NCBI GenBank assembly: GCA_037479115.1
Contig: JBBFLK010000006.1
Location: 38,377 to 102,376, forward strand
Direction of reading: 5' to 3'
DNA length: 64,000 bases
DNA from: Anaerohalosphaeraceae bacterium
GTDB lineage: Bacteria > Planctomycetota > Phycisphaerae > Sedimentisphaerales > Anaerohalosphaeraceae
Shown: positions 8,689 to 18,734 of the stretch, one piece after another
How the letters are laid out: every line of letters begins with the position of its first letter
Position numbering within the stretch: position 1 is the first letter of the stretch
Program-made: the position numbers and the translations under genes
Notes under the pieces: model-generated
Database searches by the model: none
What the model saw: the letters and a program-made list of their open reading frames with translations, nothing else
What the model was told of the DNA's origin: nothing

Positions 8689-9861
8689 CTATTTCTTAAA
8701 CGGGGTCCATTTTTGTTTGCTTTTCGCACTGGCCAGAAGCGTATCCAAAAACAGCATTCCGCGAAGTCCGTCATGGACATCCGGGAAATCGAGGGCCAGC
8801 GGGTCCGGTTTGCGTCCTTCCATTCTGGCCCGGACCGCATCCGCAAAGTTGCAGTAAATATTGGCAAAGGCCTCGATAAAGGCCTCCGGATGCCCAAACG
8901 GAAGGCGTGTCGCCCGGGCGGCGGCGGGACTGTAGGCGGCCACATAGTCATTGCCCCGCTTCCAGACCTGCATCGGCTTGCCCATCGGTTTAACATACAG
9001 ATAGTTGGGATGCTCCTGATGCCATTCCAGACCGCCCTTCTCGCCATAAATCCAGATGGCCAGGTTATTTTCCTCGCCGACGGAAATCTGGCTGGCATGG
9101 AGAACCCCTTTGGCCCCGTTGTTAAATTTCACCAGACAGTTGACGTCATCATCCAGTTTCCGCCCCTTAACAAAGGTCGTCAGTTCCGCACACAAATGGG
9201 TCATTTTCAGACCCGTAATGTATTCCGAAAGATTTTCGGCATGGGTTCCGATGTCGCCGCCGCAGCCGCTTCCGCCGCTCTGCTTGGGATCGGTTCGCCA
9301 GGAGGCCTGCTGCTGTCCTGTGCGCTCCAGCGCCGTGGCCAGCCAGCCCTGCGGATACTGCACAATAATCTTGCGTATTTTGCCCAGTTCGCCGTTTTTA
9401 ACCATATCCCGAGCTAATTTGACCATCGGATAGCCGGTATAGTTGTGCATCAGACCAAAAACCCGCTTGGTCTTTTGAACAATCTGCACCAGACTGCGGG
9501 CCTCCTGAACCGAAATTGTCATCGGCTTTTCACACATCACATGAAATCCGGCCTCCAGCAAATCGCGAGCGATAGGATAATGCCAGTTGTTGGGTGTGGT
9601 AATCGCGACAAAATCCATCCGCTCCCCCTCCGGCAGCTTCAGCTCCTGCTCGATCATTTCCTGATAGCAGCTGTAGCAGCGTTTCGGGTCTAAATAGAGC
9701 ACTTTGCTCATCTGCTTGGATTTTTCAGGATTGATATCAAAAGCACCTCCCACCAATTCGATTTGACCATCCATTCTGGCCGCCTTGCGATGAACCTCCC
9801 CAATAAATGCTCCCGGTCCCCCGCCGACCATTCCCATCCTGAGTTTTCTGCCGAGCACCAT
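8689..9861 (-). CDS. Gfo/Idh/MocA family oxidoreductase, cytoplasmic
   Basis: First gene of the left operon, 390 aa, with no Tat or Sec leader: the Rossmann motif begins almost at once ([19 protein letters not shown]). The lysine loop is [17 protein letters not shown], and [19 protein letters not shown] carries the conserved D and H of the active site. The C-terminal half ([20 protein letters not shown]) fits the Gfo/Idh/MocA substrate domain. Lack of an export signal, unlike its three full-length relatives downstream, implies that it works on an imported intermediate together with the cytoplasmic isomerase 17 nt downstream (inference). AAGGAGACATT before the ATG is a strong ribosome site, and a promoter candidate lies about 60 nt further up. 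Confidence 0.9.
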   Translation of the reverse strand: MVLGRKLRMGMVGGGPGAFIGEVHRKAARMDGQIELVGGAFDINPEKSKQMSKVLYLDPKRCYSCYQEMIEQELKLPEGERMDFVAITTPNNWHYPIARDLLEAGFHVMCEKPMTISVQEARSLVQIVQKTKRVFGLMHNYTGYPMVKLARDMVKNGELGKIRKIIVQYPQGWLATALERTGQQQASWRTDPKQSGGSGCGGDIGTHAENLSEYITGLKMTHLCAELTTFVKGRKLDDDVNCLVKFNNGAKGVLHASQISVGEENNLAIWIYGEKGGLEWHQEHPNYLYVKPMGKPMQVWKRGNDYVAAYSPAAARATRLPFGHPEAFIEAFANIYCNFADAVRARMEGRKPDPLALDFPDVHDGLRGMLFLDTLLASAKSKQKWTPFKK

Positions 9862-9928
9862 AATGTCTCCTTTCTATTGCCGTTTCTGTATAGTAAACGA
9901 CTTTTCATCAGGAGTTTTCTAACATATT

Positions 9929-9957
9929 TGTATAATTTTTTAAACAATCAATTTCAA
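9929..9957 (-). promoter_or_regulatory. Candidate sigma-70-type promoter for the left oxidoreductase operon
   Basis: On the minus strand TTGAAA (9952-9957) and TATACA (9929-9934) are separated by exactly 17 nt in an AT-rich stretch, giving a start about 60 nt before the ATG of the first operon gene. This is a consensus match by eye only; planctomycete promoters are poorly defined. Confidence 0.35.
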
Positions 9958-10084
9958 ATTGTCTGCAAAATCCCTCATTTTGCCGTGCTCTAATTCTTGA
10001 AATCGTAAGAAATTAGGGTTGATAAACATCGCGGCCCGCAAAAAAAATTGCAAAAAGAAATGGTTCTGTTATATCTTTTCTGCT

Positions 10085-11041
10085 GTGAAAGCCGTTCGAA
10101 TTCACCAATTTGGACCTCCGGAAGTAATGCAGACGGAAGAGGTGAGCCCTCTAAAGCCTGCCTCCGGACAGATTCTGATTGAGGTTAAAGCCGTCGGCGT
10201 CAATCCAGTCGATACCTATATCCGCTCCGGAAATTACCCCGTAAAGAAAGAACTCCCCTTTACTCCGGGCTTTGATGCGGCGGGGGTCGTGCTGGAGGTC
10301 GGCTCAGAGGCCGGTCCCTTGCAACCCGGCCGGCGGGTTTATACGTCGGGCTCCCTGAGCGGCACCTATGCCCAGCAGGCCCTCTGTCTGCCCAAACACC
10401 TTCATCCCCTTCCGGACACCGTCTCCTTCGAAGAGGGGGCCGCCCTCGGCATTCCATACGGGACGGCCTGGCGGGCCCTGTTTCAGCGAGCCCGGGCAGT
10501 CAGCGGCCAATGGGTTCTGATTCACGGAGCCAGCGGCGGAGTGGGCATTGCGGCGGTTCAGTTAGCCGTTTCGGCCGGCCTGCAGGTGATTGGAACAGCC
10601 GGTACGGAAGAGGGCCGGCAGCTGGTTCTCCAACAGGGGGCTCAATACGTTTTTGACCACAATGACCCCGGCCATTTTGAGAAAATTCTCGACCTGACCG
10701 GCGGGGTGGACATTGTGCTGGAAATGCTGGCCAACGTCAATCTGGACCGGGATATGGAAATCATGGCCAAAGGCGGCCGGCTGGTGATTATCGGTTCCCG
10801 CGGACGCATCGAAATCGACCCCCGAAAGGCCATGTCCAAAGAACTCAATCTTCACGGTCTGATGCTGATGAATGCCTCCGCCGAAGAATCACACGAGATT
10901 TATGCGGGCATTGAAAAGGCGCTAATTCAGGGCAAAATCAAACCGGTCATTGCCTCGCGGCTGCCTCTGGAAGAAGCGCCGAAGGCCCATCGGCAAATTC
11001 TCGAATCCGCCCATCTTGGGAAAATCATCCTGCTGCCCTGA
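10085..11041 (+). CDS. Quinone oxidoreductase-like NAD(P)H dehydrogenase (zinc-independent MDR family)
   Basis: Medium-chain dehydrogenase/reductase of 318 aa, like the Qor / zeta-crystallin group: VKAVRIHQFGPPEVMQTEEV at the N terminus, FTPGFDAAGVVLEVG, IPYGTAWRALFQRA, nucleotide motif HGASGGVGIAAVQLA, and GRLVIIGSRG. The Cys/His zinc ligands of alcohol dehydrogenases are absent. Members reduce quinones or other activated double bonds with NADPH. The GTG at 10085 matches the usual family start; a TTG at 10019 would add a 22-residue lysine-rich extension, and neither has a clear Shine-Dalgarno. It is transcribed divergently from the oxidoreductase operon and ends 4 nt from the convergent clpB. 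Confidence 0.82.
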   Translation: MKAVRIHQFGPPEVMQTEEVSPLKPASGQILIEVKAVGVNPVDTYIRSGNYPVKKELPFTPGFDAAGVVLEVGSEAGPLQPGRRVYTSGSLSGTYAQQALCLPKHLHPLPDTVSFEEGAALGIPYGTAWRALFQRARAVSGQWVLIHGASGGVGIAAVQLAVSAGLQVIGTAGTEEGRQLVLQQGAQYVFDHNDPGHFEKILDLTGGVDIVLEMLANVNLDRDMEIMAKGGRLVIIGSRGRIEIDPRKAMSKELNLHGLMLMNASAEESHEIYAGIEKALIQGKIKPVIASRLPLEEAPKAHRQILESAHLGKIILLP

Positions 11042-11045
11042 CCGG

Positions 11046-13640
11046 CTACGCCGCCGCGGCGATTTTCTCAAACCGGAAATGACGGCCGTCAGCGTCGATG
11101 CGGATTTTGTCTCCTTCATTAAATTTGCCCGCAATCAACTCCGCCGCCAGCGGGTTTTCCAGACGTTGCTGAATCACCCGTTTGAGCGGGCGAGCCCCGA
11201 AAGACGGCTCGTAGCCCTCATCCATCAGCAGCTGCTTGGCGGCCTCCGTAAATTCCACCTCCAGATTCCGGCCTTTGAGCCGTTCGGCCAGATACCGCAG
11301 CTGAATATCCACAATCTGCTTCAGATGCTCCCGACGGAGCATATGGAAGATGATAATCTCATCAATCCGGTTCAGAAACTCCGGCTTAAAGTGCTTCTTG
11401 AGGGCTTCTTTGACATGGGCCTCAATCTCCCAATCCGCCCCCTGCTCTTCCGTCAGCTGCAGAATCTGCTGGCTGGCAAAATTGCTGGTCATAATTATCA
11501 CGGTATTCTTGAAATCGACCGTTCGGCCTTTTCCATCCGTCAGACGCCCGTCATCAAAGACCTGCAGCAGCACATTAAAGACATCCGGATGAGCCTTTTC
11601 GATTTCATCCAGCAGCACAACCGAATAGGGTTTTCGCCGCACGGCCTCTGTCAGCCGTCCGCCCTCTTCATACCCGACATACCCGGGCGGAGCCCCAATC
11701 AGGCGGGCCACCGAATGCGGCTCCATAAACTCGCTCATGTCAATCCGAATCATGCTGTTGGGGTCATTGAACAGAAACTCCGCCAGCGCTTTGGCCAGCT
11801 CGGTTTTTCCGACCCCCGTGGGCCCCAGGAACAGGAAAACCCCGATCGGCCGGTTCGGGTCTCCCAGTCCGGCACGGTTGCGCCGGACGGCATTGCAGAT
11901 GGCCGAAACCGCCTCTTCCTGTCCGACGACGCGCTGCCGGATTTCCTCCTCCATTTTCATCAGACGCTGACGCTGTCCGGCCATCAGACGGGAAACCGGA
12001 ATGCCTGTCCATTTGCTGACCACCTGAGCGATATGTTCTTCCGTTACTTCGTTGCGAATCATTGAAGAGCCGTTCGCCTTGGCCAGTTTCTCTTCCGCCT
12101 CTGAAAGCTGTTTGCGCAGGCCGAGAATGGTCTCGTATTTCAGGCGTGCCGCTTTTTCCAGGTCCCCGCGCCGCTGGGCCTCTTCAAATTCCGCCTGCGC
12201 AGCGGCAATCTGCTCCTTGAGTTTTTTCACTCGCTCGATGACGCCTTTTTCGGACTCCCAGCGGGCCGTCAGTTCCGCATCCTGGGCCTTCAGCTCCGCC
12301 AGCTGCTTTTCGGTTTTATCCAGCTGCCGCCGGCTGGTTTCATCTGTTTCCTTCTTCAGGGCCTGACGCTCAATCTCCAGCTGCATAATTTTCCGCCGGA
12401 GGGAATCCAGTTCAGAAGGCAGGGAGTCATTTTCAATCCGCAGACGGGAAGCGGCCTCATCAACCAAATCGATGGCTTTATCCGGCAAAAACCGGTCGGA
12501 AATATACCGATTCGACAGTGTCGCCGCCGCCACAAGGGCCGCATCCGTAATCCGAACACCGTGGTGGGCATCATAGCGGTCCTTGAGCCCCCGCAGAATG
12601 GCAATCGTTTCTTCAACCGTCGGCGGGTCCACCATTACCGGCTGAAAACGCCGTTCCAGGGCAGCGTCTTTTTCAATGTATTTGCGGTATTCGTCCAGCG
12701 TCGTAGCGCCGATGCAGCGCAGCTCTCCCCGGGCCAAAGAAGGCTTCAGCAGATTGCCGGCATCAACAGACCCTTCGGCCCTGCCCGCCCCGACAATCGT
12801 ATGCAGTTCGTCAATAAACAGAATAATGCGGCCCTGTGAATCGATAACTTCTTTGAGCACCGCTTTGAACCGCTCTTCAAACTCTCCGCGGAACTTGGTT
12901 CCGGCAACCAAAGCCCCCATATCCAGGGCAATAATGCGTTTGTCTTTCAGTCCGGCGGGTACATCGCCGGCCACAATCCGCTGGGCCAGTCCCTCTACAA
13001 TCGCCGTTTTTCCAACCCCCGGCTCCCCAATCAGGACCGGGTTGTTCTTGGTTCGCCGATTCAGCACCTGCATGCAGCGGCGAATCTCCTCATCCCGGCC
13101 GATGACCGGGTCCAGCCTGCCCTTACGGGCCAGCTCAACCAAATCGATGCCGAACCGCTCCAGGGCCTGATATTTGCTTTCGGGATTGTCGTCTGTTACC
13201 TTCCGGTCCCCTCGAATCTCTTTCAATGCCTTTTCAATGGCTTGAGGGGTAATTGAATTCACGGACAAAATCTCTTTGGCATCACTCTGAATATCCGCCA
13301 ATGAGAGCAGAAGATGTTCCGTGCTCAGATATTCATCCCCCATCCGGTCGGCTCGGTTTTGCGCATCGAGGATAATCTGCTGATAGGCCGAATCCGGCAG
13401 AATCTGTCCGGAGACCTTGCCTTTCGGCAGACGATTCATTTCACTTTCCGTCATTTGCCGGATTCGTTCAGTCCGGCTGCCGATTTTCTTCAAAATCAAA
13501 GGCACCATCCCCTCTTCATCCGAAAGCAGCGCAAAAAGAAGATGCAGCGGCGAAAGAACCGTATGCGAACGGGCCATCGCCACCTGCTGGGATGTCGCCA
13601 ATGCTTCCTGTGCCTTGAGTGTAAACTTATCGAATTTCAT
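11046..13640 (-). CDS. clpB: ATP-dependent disaggregase ClpB
   Basis: Full-length ClpB (864 aa; the family is usually about 860), a cytoplasmic AAA+ ring that resolves aggregates with DnaK/DnaJ/GrpE. Visible in order: Clp N domain (1-145), first AAA module with Walker A GEPGVGKT near 209 and Walker [15 protein letters not shown], a long middle coiled coil (about 410-530, rich in E, K, R, Q) that marks ClpB, and a second AAA module with [12 protein letters not shown] near 608 and [20 protein letters not shown]. The start has AAGGGAG 7 nt before the ATG. No CIRCE element is seen upstream. DnaJ and GrpE lie in this window at 55-57 kb; DnaK does not. Confidence 0.97.
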   Translation of the reverse strand: MKFDKFTLKAQEALATSQQVAMARSHTVLSPLHLLFALLSDEEGMVPLILKKIGSRTERIRQMTESEMNRLPKGKVSGQILPDSAYQQIILDAQNRADRMGDEYLSTEHLLLSLADIQSDAKEILSVNSITPQAIEKALKEIRGDRKVTDDNPESKYQALERFGIDLVELARKGRLDPVIGRDEEIRRCMQVLNRRTKNNPVLIGEPGVGKTAIVEGLAQRIVAGDVPAGLKDKRIIALDMGALVAGTKFRGEFEERFKAVLKEVIDSQGRIILFIDELHTIVGAGRAEGSVDAGNLLKPSLARGELRCIGATTLDEYRKYIEKDAALERRFQPVMVDPPTVEETIAILRGLKDRYDAHHGVRITDAALVAAATLSNRYISDRFLPDKAIDLVDEAASRLRIENDSLPSELDSLRRKIMQLEIERQALKKETDETSRRQLDKTEKQLAELKAQDAELTARWESEKGVIERVKKLKEQIAAAQAEFEEAQRRGDLEKAARLKYETILGLRKQLSEAEEKLAKANGSSMIRNEVTEEHIAQVVSKWTGIPVSRLMAGQRQRLMKMEEEIRQRVVGQEEAVSAICNAVRRNRAGLGDPNRPIGVFLFLGPTGVGKTELAKALAEFLFNDPNSMIRIDMSEFMEPHSVARLIGAPPGYVGYEEGGRLTEAVRRKPYSVVLLDEIEKAHPDVFNVLLQVFDDGRLTDGKGRTVDFKNTVIIMTSNFASQQILQLTEEQGADWEIEAHVKEALKKHFKPEFLNRIDEIIIFHMLRREHLKQIVDIQLRYLAERLKGRNLEVEFTEAAKQLLMDEGYEPSFGARPLKRVIQQRLENPLAAELIAGKFNEGDKIRIDADGRHFRFEKIAAAA

Positions 13641-13794
13641 AAACTCCCTTCCTTTCCTTACGGTTGCAGAAAGGAAAGAGCAAACGCTGTGCCCAAATCA
13701 AAACAACACATAAGATTTTATAAATAAAAAGCTTACAAACAGAAGGGGGCTGCAAACCGGTCTGCCATTTTGGCAGGAGAGGAATGAAGCGCAC

Positions 13795-13822
13795 AAAAAA
13801 GGGACTTTTCACAAGTCCCTTT
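13795..13822 (-). terminator. Rho-independent terminator after the REC-HPt gene
   Basis: AAAGGGACTT (13798-13807) and AAGTCCCTTT (13813-13822) form a 10-bp stem with a 5-nt loop. On the minus strand the stem is followed by a run of six T, 28 nt beyond the stop at 13851. Confidence 0.75.
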
Positions 13823-13850
13823 CGTTCAGAAAAAGAAAAAGAGAAAGGTT

Positions 13851-15101
13851 TTATTTGTTCTGCAAACGGGTCCGCAGGCAAAGCTGGACCATTTCATCCA
13901 GCTGCTGGGCAATTCGCTGAACATCTTCGGCTTTTACCGTCTCCTCCAGGTCTTTGGCCTTTTCCGTGAAAACAGGAAACCCTGCAAAACCGCCCAAACC
14001 CTTTAAGGCATGGGCCTTAAAGGCCAGCTCTTTCCAGTCCCTCTTTTCAAAGGCCTTACGCATTTCTTCAATCTTGGCCGGCAGATTTTCTACAAACGTT
14101 TCTACGGCCTTTTGATAGTCCGGGTCCCCCTCGAGAAAAGAGAGGATTTCTCCGCCCGTTTCCGCCGCTTTCAGCTGCTTTTGCTGAGCCAGCAGCCGCC
14201 AGACTTTCCGCTGGAGCCGTTCCCGGCTGATAGGTTTCCCCAAACAGTCATTGCACCCGGCATCCAGGGCCTTTAAATCATCGCCTTTTTGTCCGGACGC
14301 CGTCATCGCCAGAATGGGGGTTTTCTGATTGAACGAATCGGCACGAATCTGACGAATCGCCTCAAAACCGTCCAGAATCGGCATCTGAAGGTCCATCAGG
14401 ATCAAATCAAATTTTTCCTTCCGGCACAGCTCCACCGCTTCCTGACCGTTGGTGCATTGCATGCACACGCACCCCATTTTTTTCAGCAACACCTCCAGCA
14501 GGGCTCGGTTTTCCTGAACATCGTCCACCAGAAGAACACGGGCGGTGTCGGAAACGAGGTTGCCTTTTTTCGGCTCTTTTTCGGAAGTCTGGCTCTGAAC
14601 TTCCGAAGATGAAGAAGGGGATTGTGAACCTGATTCTGAAAACACAAAGGAAAAACAGGTATGCCCTTCCTGAGAAGCCGTCATCTCCAACCGGCCGCCC
14701 AGTAAAGCAATCAGTTTGGCGCTTAGACGCAGGGGCATTGCGATTTGCGACAGCTGCTCATCCCGCCCCCAGATGCTGGCGGAGGTTTTCGGGTCCAGAA
14801 CGGACTGAATACGCTCCGGAGCAGGCCGCCATCCGGTATCGATTACAGAAATCATCACCTGCCCATTCTCTTTTTGCACCCGGACCCTGACAGTCCCCTG
14901 CCGGGTTCGAATCAGAGCCTGCTGAAGCAGGGCATTCAGGGCCTGTCCCAGTCTGGCCTCATCGGTTGAAAAACTGCTCGGGACATTCTCCTCCATCTCC
15001 AGGGACAACACGACTCCCTGCTCCTGAGCACAAGGGCGATGCGTGTCCAGAATCTTTTGAAGAAATGCTCGTATCTCTACCGGAGTTTTCACAAGACTCA
15101 T
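13851..15101 (-). CDS. Hybrid signalling protein: degenerate HATPase, receiver (REC) and HPt domains
   Basis: Protein of 416 aa that looks like the tail of a hybrid histidine kinase. Residues about 10-155 resemble a HATPase_c domain (LGQALNALLQQAL, ISVIDTGWRPAPERI, FSFVF), but the N box is weak and the ATP lid is poor. A low-complexity Ser linker is followed by a REC domain (187-303; acidic pair DD, phosphoacceptor D237 in LILMDLQMP, K289) and a C-terminal HPt domain (318-412) with the phospho-His H364 in FKAHALKGLGG. There is no dimerisation/H-box segment, sensor or membrane helix, so it probably receives phosphate from another kinase or shuttles it (inference). AGGAG precedes the ATG. It stands alone, with its own terminator. 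Confidence 0.8.
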   Translation of the reverse strand: MSLVKTPVEIRAFLQKILDTHRPCAQEQGVVLSLEMEENVPSSFSTDEARLGQALNALLQQALIRTRQGTVRVRVQKENGQVMISVIDTGWRPAPERIQSVLDPKTSASIWGRDEQLSQIAMPLRLSAKLIALLGGRLEMTASQEGHTCFSFVFSESGSQSPSSSSEVQSQTSEKEPKKGNLVSDTARVLLVDDVQENRALLEVLLKKMGCVCMQCTNGQEAVELCRKEKFDLILMDLQMPILDGFEAIRQIRADSFNQKTPILAMTASGQKGDDLKALDAGCNDCLGKPISRERLQRKVWRLLAQQKQLKAAETGGEILSFLEGDPDYQKAVETFVENLPAKIEEMRKAFEKRDWKELAFKAHALKGLGGFAGFPVFTEKAKDLEETVKAEDVQRIAQQLDEMVQLCLRTRLQNK

Positions 15102-15276
15102 TTTGAACTCCTAAGCCGTTTGCTGTTTGCCCGCTCAATATCCAACAGAAAAATCGACTGTTTCGGCTGCCCGCTTAATCAGTTTTTCGGCCGGATTTGG
15201 ACCTGTTCCGGAGCTGAACTGTCGCCTTCATGGTCCTATAAATTAGGTCGATACGAAGAATGAAAAACCTGCCTTG

Positions 15277-15305
15277 TTGTTTTTGAAAAGTCCTTTGGCT
15301 ATACT
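15277..15305 (+). promoter_or_regulatory. Candidate promoter for the PIN-TRAM gene
   Basis: TTGTTT (15277-15282) and TATACT (15300-15305) are 17 nt apart, about 70 nt before the ATG at 15376. The -10 matches 5 of 6 consensus bases, the -35 is weak. By-eye call. Confidence 0.33.
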
Positions 15306-15375
15306 GCCGATAGCTCTTTAATAATTCCGGATATTTTCATCAAACTTTCTTCTGATTATGGAAAGGGGTTATTGT

Positions 15376-16413
15376 ATGCTTTTATTATTATTTATCCGAG
15401 TTCTGTTTCTGATTACCGCCACCGCTTTTCTGCTGATCGGACTGAACAACAGGGCCAGAAGCCCGCAGGATATCCAGATTTTTGTCATCGGCCTTGTGGT
15501 TATGATTCTGGCAATTCTGGTCGAATGGCTGACCCCCAAAAAAACGCTCTCAGCCCTGGCGGGGATTTTCTTCGGACTGCTGGTCGGTATGCTGATCAGC
15601 TGGGCTATGTCGCGGGTTCTGGAGATGCTTAACCTGCTCTTTTTCAAATTAGAGGCCGATACGCTCCAGATTGCCACCTGGCTGATGGGGGTGTGTATCT
15701 GTTATCTGACCATCAGTCTGGTGATACGCACCAAAGATGATGTTCGCTTTGTGATTCCCTATATTGAGTTTTCTCGTCAGACCAAGGGTTTGCGGCCTTT
15801 GGTTCTGGATACCTCCGTCATCATCGACGGACGGATAGCCGACATTGCGGAAACCAAGCTGTTTGACGCCCCGCTGATTGTGCCGCGGTTTGTTCTGAAT
15901 GAGCTTCAGCTGATTGCGGACTCTCCGGAAAAAATCAAGCGCAATCGCGGCCGGCGCGGTCTGGATATGCTTAACAAACTCCAGAACAGCACCATTGTCG
16001 AAGTGAAAATTGATGATACACCCCCGCCGGGAATTGAAGACAACGCCGGCGTGGACCAAAAACTGATTGCCTTTACAAAAAACTGCGACGGCCGGCTGGT
16101 TACAAACGATTTCAATCTGAACAAGGTGGCAACCCTGCGGGGCGTGGACGTCATCAACATCAACGACCTGGCCAACGCTTTGAAAACCGTCACCCTGCCC
16201 GGCGAAACGATGCGGGTCAAAATCATCCGGCTTGGGGAAGAACCCACGCAGGGCGTCGGATATCTGGATGACGGCACGATGGTTGTGGTCGAAGGAGCCA
16301 ACAGCAAAATCGGCCAAACCATTTCCTTTACCGTTACCAGTTCACTCCAAACCTCGGCCGGGCGGATGATTTTCGGCAAGTTCGAAAACGGACCAGTCTC
16401 CGCCAATACCTGA
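15376..16413 (+). CDS. PIN and TRAM domain membrane protein (YacL-like)
   Basis: Protein of 345 aa with four hydrophobic segments in the first 120 residues (MLLLLFIRVLFLITATAFLL; VIGLVVMILAILVEWL; LAGIFFGLLVGMLISWAM; IATWLMGVCICYLTISLVI). A PIN ribonuclease-fold domain follows (LVLDTSVIIDGRIADI at about 141-156, NELQLIADS, RGLDMLNKLQ, NAGVDQKLIAF, RLVTNDFNLNKVA) with the acidic metal ligands present, and a C-terminal TRAM domain (PTQGVGYLDDGTMVVVEGA). It matches the YacL family of Firmicutes and planctomycetes; its RNA target is unknown. ATG 15376 is preferred over ATG 15358 because AAAGGGG lies 8 nt upstream of it. PatB follows 16 nt later, so the two may be co-transcribed. Confidence 0.9.
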   Translation: MLLLLFIRVLFLITATAFLLIGLNNRARSPQDIQIFVIGLVVMILAILVEWLTPKKTLSALAGIFFGLLVGMLISWAMSRVLEMLNLLFFKLEADTLQIATWLMGVCICYLTISLVIRTKDDVRFVIPYIEFSRQTKGLRPLVLDTSVIIDGRIADIAETKLFDAPLIVPRFVLNELQLIADSPEKIKRNRGRRGLDMLNKLQNSTIVEVKIDDTPPPGIEDNAGVDQKLIAFTKNCDGRLVTNDFNLNKVATLRGVDVININDLANALKTVTLPGETMRVKIIRLGEEPTQGVGYLDDGTMVVVEGANSKIGQTISFTVTSSLQTSAGRMIFGKFENGPVSANT

Positions 16414-16429
16414 CCAGTCAGCCGGTGGG

Positions 16430-17599
16430 ATGACCTTGACTTCGCAGAAACAGCATTTCCGGTTCGACGATACACCCGAACGGGCAGGAACGGATTCTCT
16501 CAAATGGGCCCGGTATGCCGGACACGATGTGATTCCGATGTGGGTGGCGGATATGGATTTTCCCTCGCCGCCGGCTGTTTTGGAGGCCCTCCGGAAACGA
16601 GTTGAACACGGGATATTCGGCTATGCTGCCGCACCGCCGCAGGCCGCAGAGGCCGTCTGCCGATGGGTCCAAACCCGATACGGATGGGACATTCAGAAGG
16701 AATGGATTGTCTGGCTGCCGGGGCTGGTGTGCGGACTGAATGTCGTCTGCCGGGCTTTCGCAGAACCCGACAAAGAAGTCGCTGTTTTGACACCCGTCTA
16801 TCCGCCTTTTTTGACGGCTCCCGTCTATTCCGGCAGAAAACTTCTCCGATGTCCGCTTCGAAAAACGCCCGACAGATATGAAATCGATTTCGAGCAGCTG
16901 GAACAAACCATCAGTCCGGCAACACGGGTCCTTCTTTTCTGCCATCCGCATAATCCGGTCGGACGCGTTTGGGAGCGGGCGGAATTGGAAAAACTGGCCG
17001 AGCTGTGCCTGCGCAAAAACCTGGTGCTTTGTTCCGATGAGATACACGCGGATTTGATTCTGGATGAAACCAGCCGGCATATCCCAACCGCCTTCCTATC
17101 GGCAGAAATCGCCCGGCAGACCATTACGCTGGCATCCCCAAGCAAAACCTTTAATCTGCCCGGACTGGGCTGTGCTTATGCCGTCATTCCCAATATTGAA
17201 CTTCGGCACCGTTTCCTGCGTACGATGCGGGGAATTGTCCCGCATGTCGGTCCATTCGGATATACGGCCTGCATCGCCGCCTATCAGGAAGGGGCTGAAT
17301 GGCTCGACAGTCTGCTCAAGTACCTCCGAAGCAATCGTGACTTGCTGTGCCAAACCATCAACTCTCTGCCCGGCTTGTCCGTAATCCCCCCGCAGGCAAC
17401 CTATCTGGCTTGGATAGACTGCCGAGGATTAGGACTATCGAATCCTGCAGAGTTTTTTGAAGAGGCCGGGGTCGGGCTTTCAGATGGGGCGGAATTCGAC
17501 GGTCCGGGATACGTTCGGCTGAATTTTGCCTGCCCGAAAAGCCGGCTTCAGGAAGCCCTGCACCGAATCCGAAAAGCCGTCTCCAACCATACGATATAA
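16430..17599 (+). CDS. PatB/MalY-type PLP aminotransferase (C-S lyase family)
   Basis: Fold-type I PLP enzyme of 389 aa, similar to cystathionine beta-lyase PatB/MalY: SLKWARYAGHDVIPMWVADM near the N terminus is the family signature, then LPGLVCGLNVVCRAF, CHPHNPVGRVWERAEL, LCSDEIHADLIL, and the cofactor lysine (about residue 237) in SPSKTFNLPGLGCAYAVIP. The arginine that binds the substrate carboxylate is in GPGYVRLNFACPKSRL. Such enzymes cleave cystathionine or cysteine conjugates, or transaminate. It converges with the dehydrogenase at 17608, with only 8 nt between the stops. Confidence 0.88.
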   Translation: MTLTSQKQHFRFDDTPERAGTDSLKWARYAGHDVIPMWVADMDFPSPPAVLEALRKRVEHGIFGYAAAPPQAAEAVCRWVQTRYGWDIQKEWIVWLPGLVCGLNVVCRAFAEPDKEVAVLTPVYPPFLTAPVYSGRKLLRCPLRKTPDRYEIDFEQLEQTISPATRVLLFCHPHNPVGRVWERAELEKLAELCLRKNLVLCSDEIHADLILDETSRHIPTAFLSAEIARQTITLASPSKTFNLPGLGCAYAVIPNIELRHRFLRTMRGIVPHVGPFGYTACIAAYQEGAEWLDSLLKYLRSNRDLLCQTINSLPGLSVIPPQATYLAWIDCRGLGLSNPAEFFEEAGVGLSDGAEFDGPGYVRLNFACPKSRLQEALHRIRKAVSNHTI

Positions 17600-17607
17600 A
17601 GACCGGT

Positions 17608-18627
17608 TCAGGATTCTTTGCAGCGGCAGACGACCTTCTGACAAAGCACGATATTCTGACATTCGCCCCGCTCAAAGGCCGATACATTCTCCAGGGTCGT
17701 TTCCGCAATCGCTGTCAGGGCGTTTTGGGTAAAAAAGGCCTGGTGTCCGGTTACAACCACATTCGGAAACATCAGCAGCCGGGCAAAGACATCGTCCTGA
17801 ATAATCTGATTGGACAGGTCTTCAAAAAACAGGTCTGCTTCTTCCTCATAGACATCCAGCCCCAGATAGCCGATTTTGCCGCTTTTAAGGCCTTCGATGG
17901 CCGCTCGCGTATCGACCAGTGCCCCGCGGCTGGTATTAATCAGCATGACCCCATCCTGCATTTTGGCGATGGACTCCGCATTAATTAAATGATACGTCTG
18001 CGGAGTCAGGGGGCAATGCAGCGTGATAATCCGGCACAGTCGATAAATATCATCCATGGAAACATATCGGACCCCCAGTTCGAGGCACTCCGGATTGGGC
18101 TGAAGGTCATACGCATACAGAATGCACCCGAACCCATTCAGAATACGGGCCACGACAGAGCCGATTTTGCCGGTGCCGACAATTCCGGCCGTTGTCCCGT
18201 GCAAATCAAAGCCCAGCAGCCCTTCCAGCGAAAAATTGCCCTCCCGGACGCGCATATGCGCCCGATAAATCTGACGATTCAGAGCCAGCATCAGCCCGAC
18301 GGTATGCTCCGCCACTGCATAAGGCGAGTAGGCAGGCACCCGAACAACAGAAAGTCCCCACTTTTCCGCCGCCGCCAGGTCCACATTATTGAAACCGGCG
18401 CAGCGCAGGGCAATCAGCCGCACTCCCAGCTCAGAAAGGGCCCTGATGACTTCCGCATTGAGCTCATCATTGACAAATACACAAACCGCTCCGCTGCCGG
18501 CCGCCAGGGAAACCGTTTCGGCATTGAGACGCTCTTCAAAAAAGACCAGCTCATGGCCGAAGGCTTGATTGGCCTGCCGGAAGGAACGTTCTGTATACGG
18601 TTTGTTGCTGAAAACTGCTATTTTCAT
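17608..18627 (-). CDS. D-2-hydroxyacid dehydrogenase (D-lactate dehydrogenase-like)
   Basis: NAD-dependent dehydrogenase of 339 aa: [16 protein letters not shown] at the N terminus, [40 protein letters not shown], dinucleotide motif [32 protein letters not shown], catalytic arginine in [16 protein letters not shown], glutamate in [16 protein letters not shown], and histidine in [13 protein letters not shown]. This pattern is typical of LdhA-type D-lactate dehydrogenase, which reduces pyruvate to D-lactate. ATG 18627 is chosen because GGAGAAA lies just upstream. It sits downstream of a strong terminator that closes the ferredoxin oxidoreductase operon. Confidence 0.88.
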   Translation of the reverse strand: MKIAVFSNKPYTERSFRQANQAFGHELVFFEERLNAETVSLAAGSGAVCVFVNDELNAEVIRALSELGVRLIALRCAGFNNVDLAAAEKWGLSVVRVPAYSPYAVAEHTVGLMLALNRQIYRAHMRVREGNFSLEGLLGFDLHGTTAGIVGTGKIGSVVARILNGFGCILYAYDLQPNPECLELGVRYVSMDDIYRLCRIITLHCPLTPQTYHLINAESIAKMQDGVMLINTSRGALVDTRAAIEGLKSGKIGYLGLDVYEEEADLFFEDLSNQIIQDDVFARLLMFPNVVVTGHQAFFTQNALTAIAETTLENVSAFERGECQNIVLCQKVVCRCKES

Positions 18628-18678
18628 CGGGGTTTCTCCGATTAACACGCCAAACTTTGTCCTAAATATATTCTACAT

Positions 18679-18706
18679 AAAAAATGGAAGCGGGTTCGCT
18701 TCCATT
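18679..18706 (-). terminator. Rho-independent terminator of the korAB-type operon
   Basis: AATGGAAGCG (18683-18692) and CGCTTCCATT (18697-18706) form a perfect 10-bp stem with a 4-nt loop; on the minus strand a T run follows. It begins 29 nt after the beta-subunit stop. Confidence 0.8.
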
Positions 18707-18734
18707 GACAAAACAGCCAATCAACGTCTTAAAG

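Noticed and set aside
13762..13776. CTGCCA-TTT-TGGCAG hairpin upstream of clpB
   Set aside because: Only 6 bp with no T run; could be an operator but nothing supports a function.
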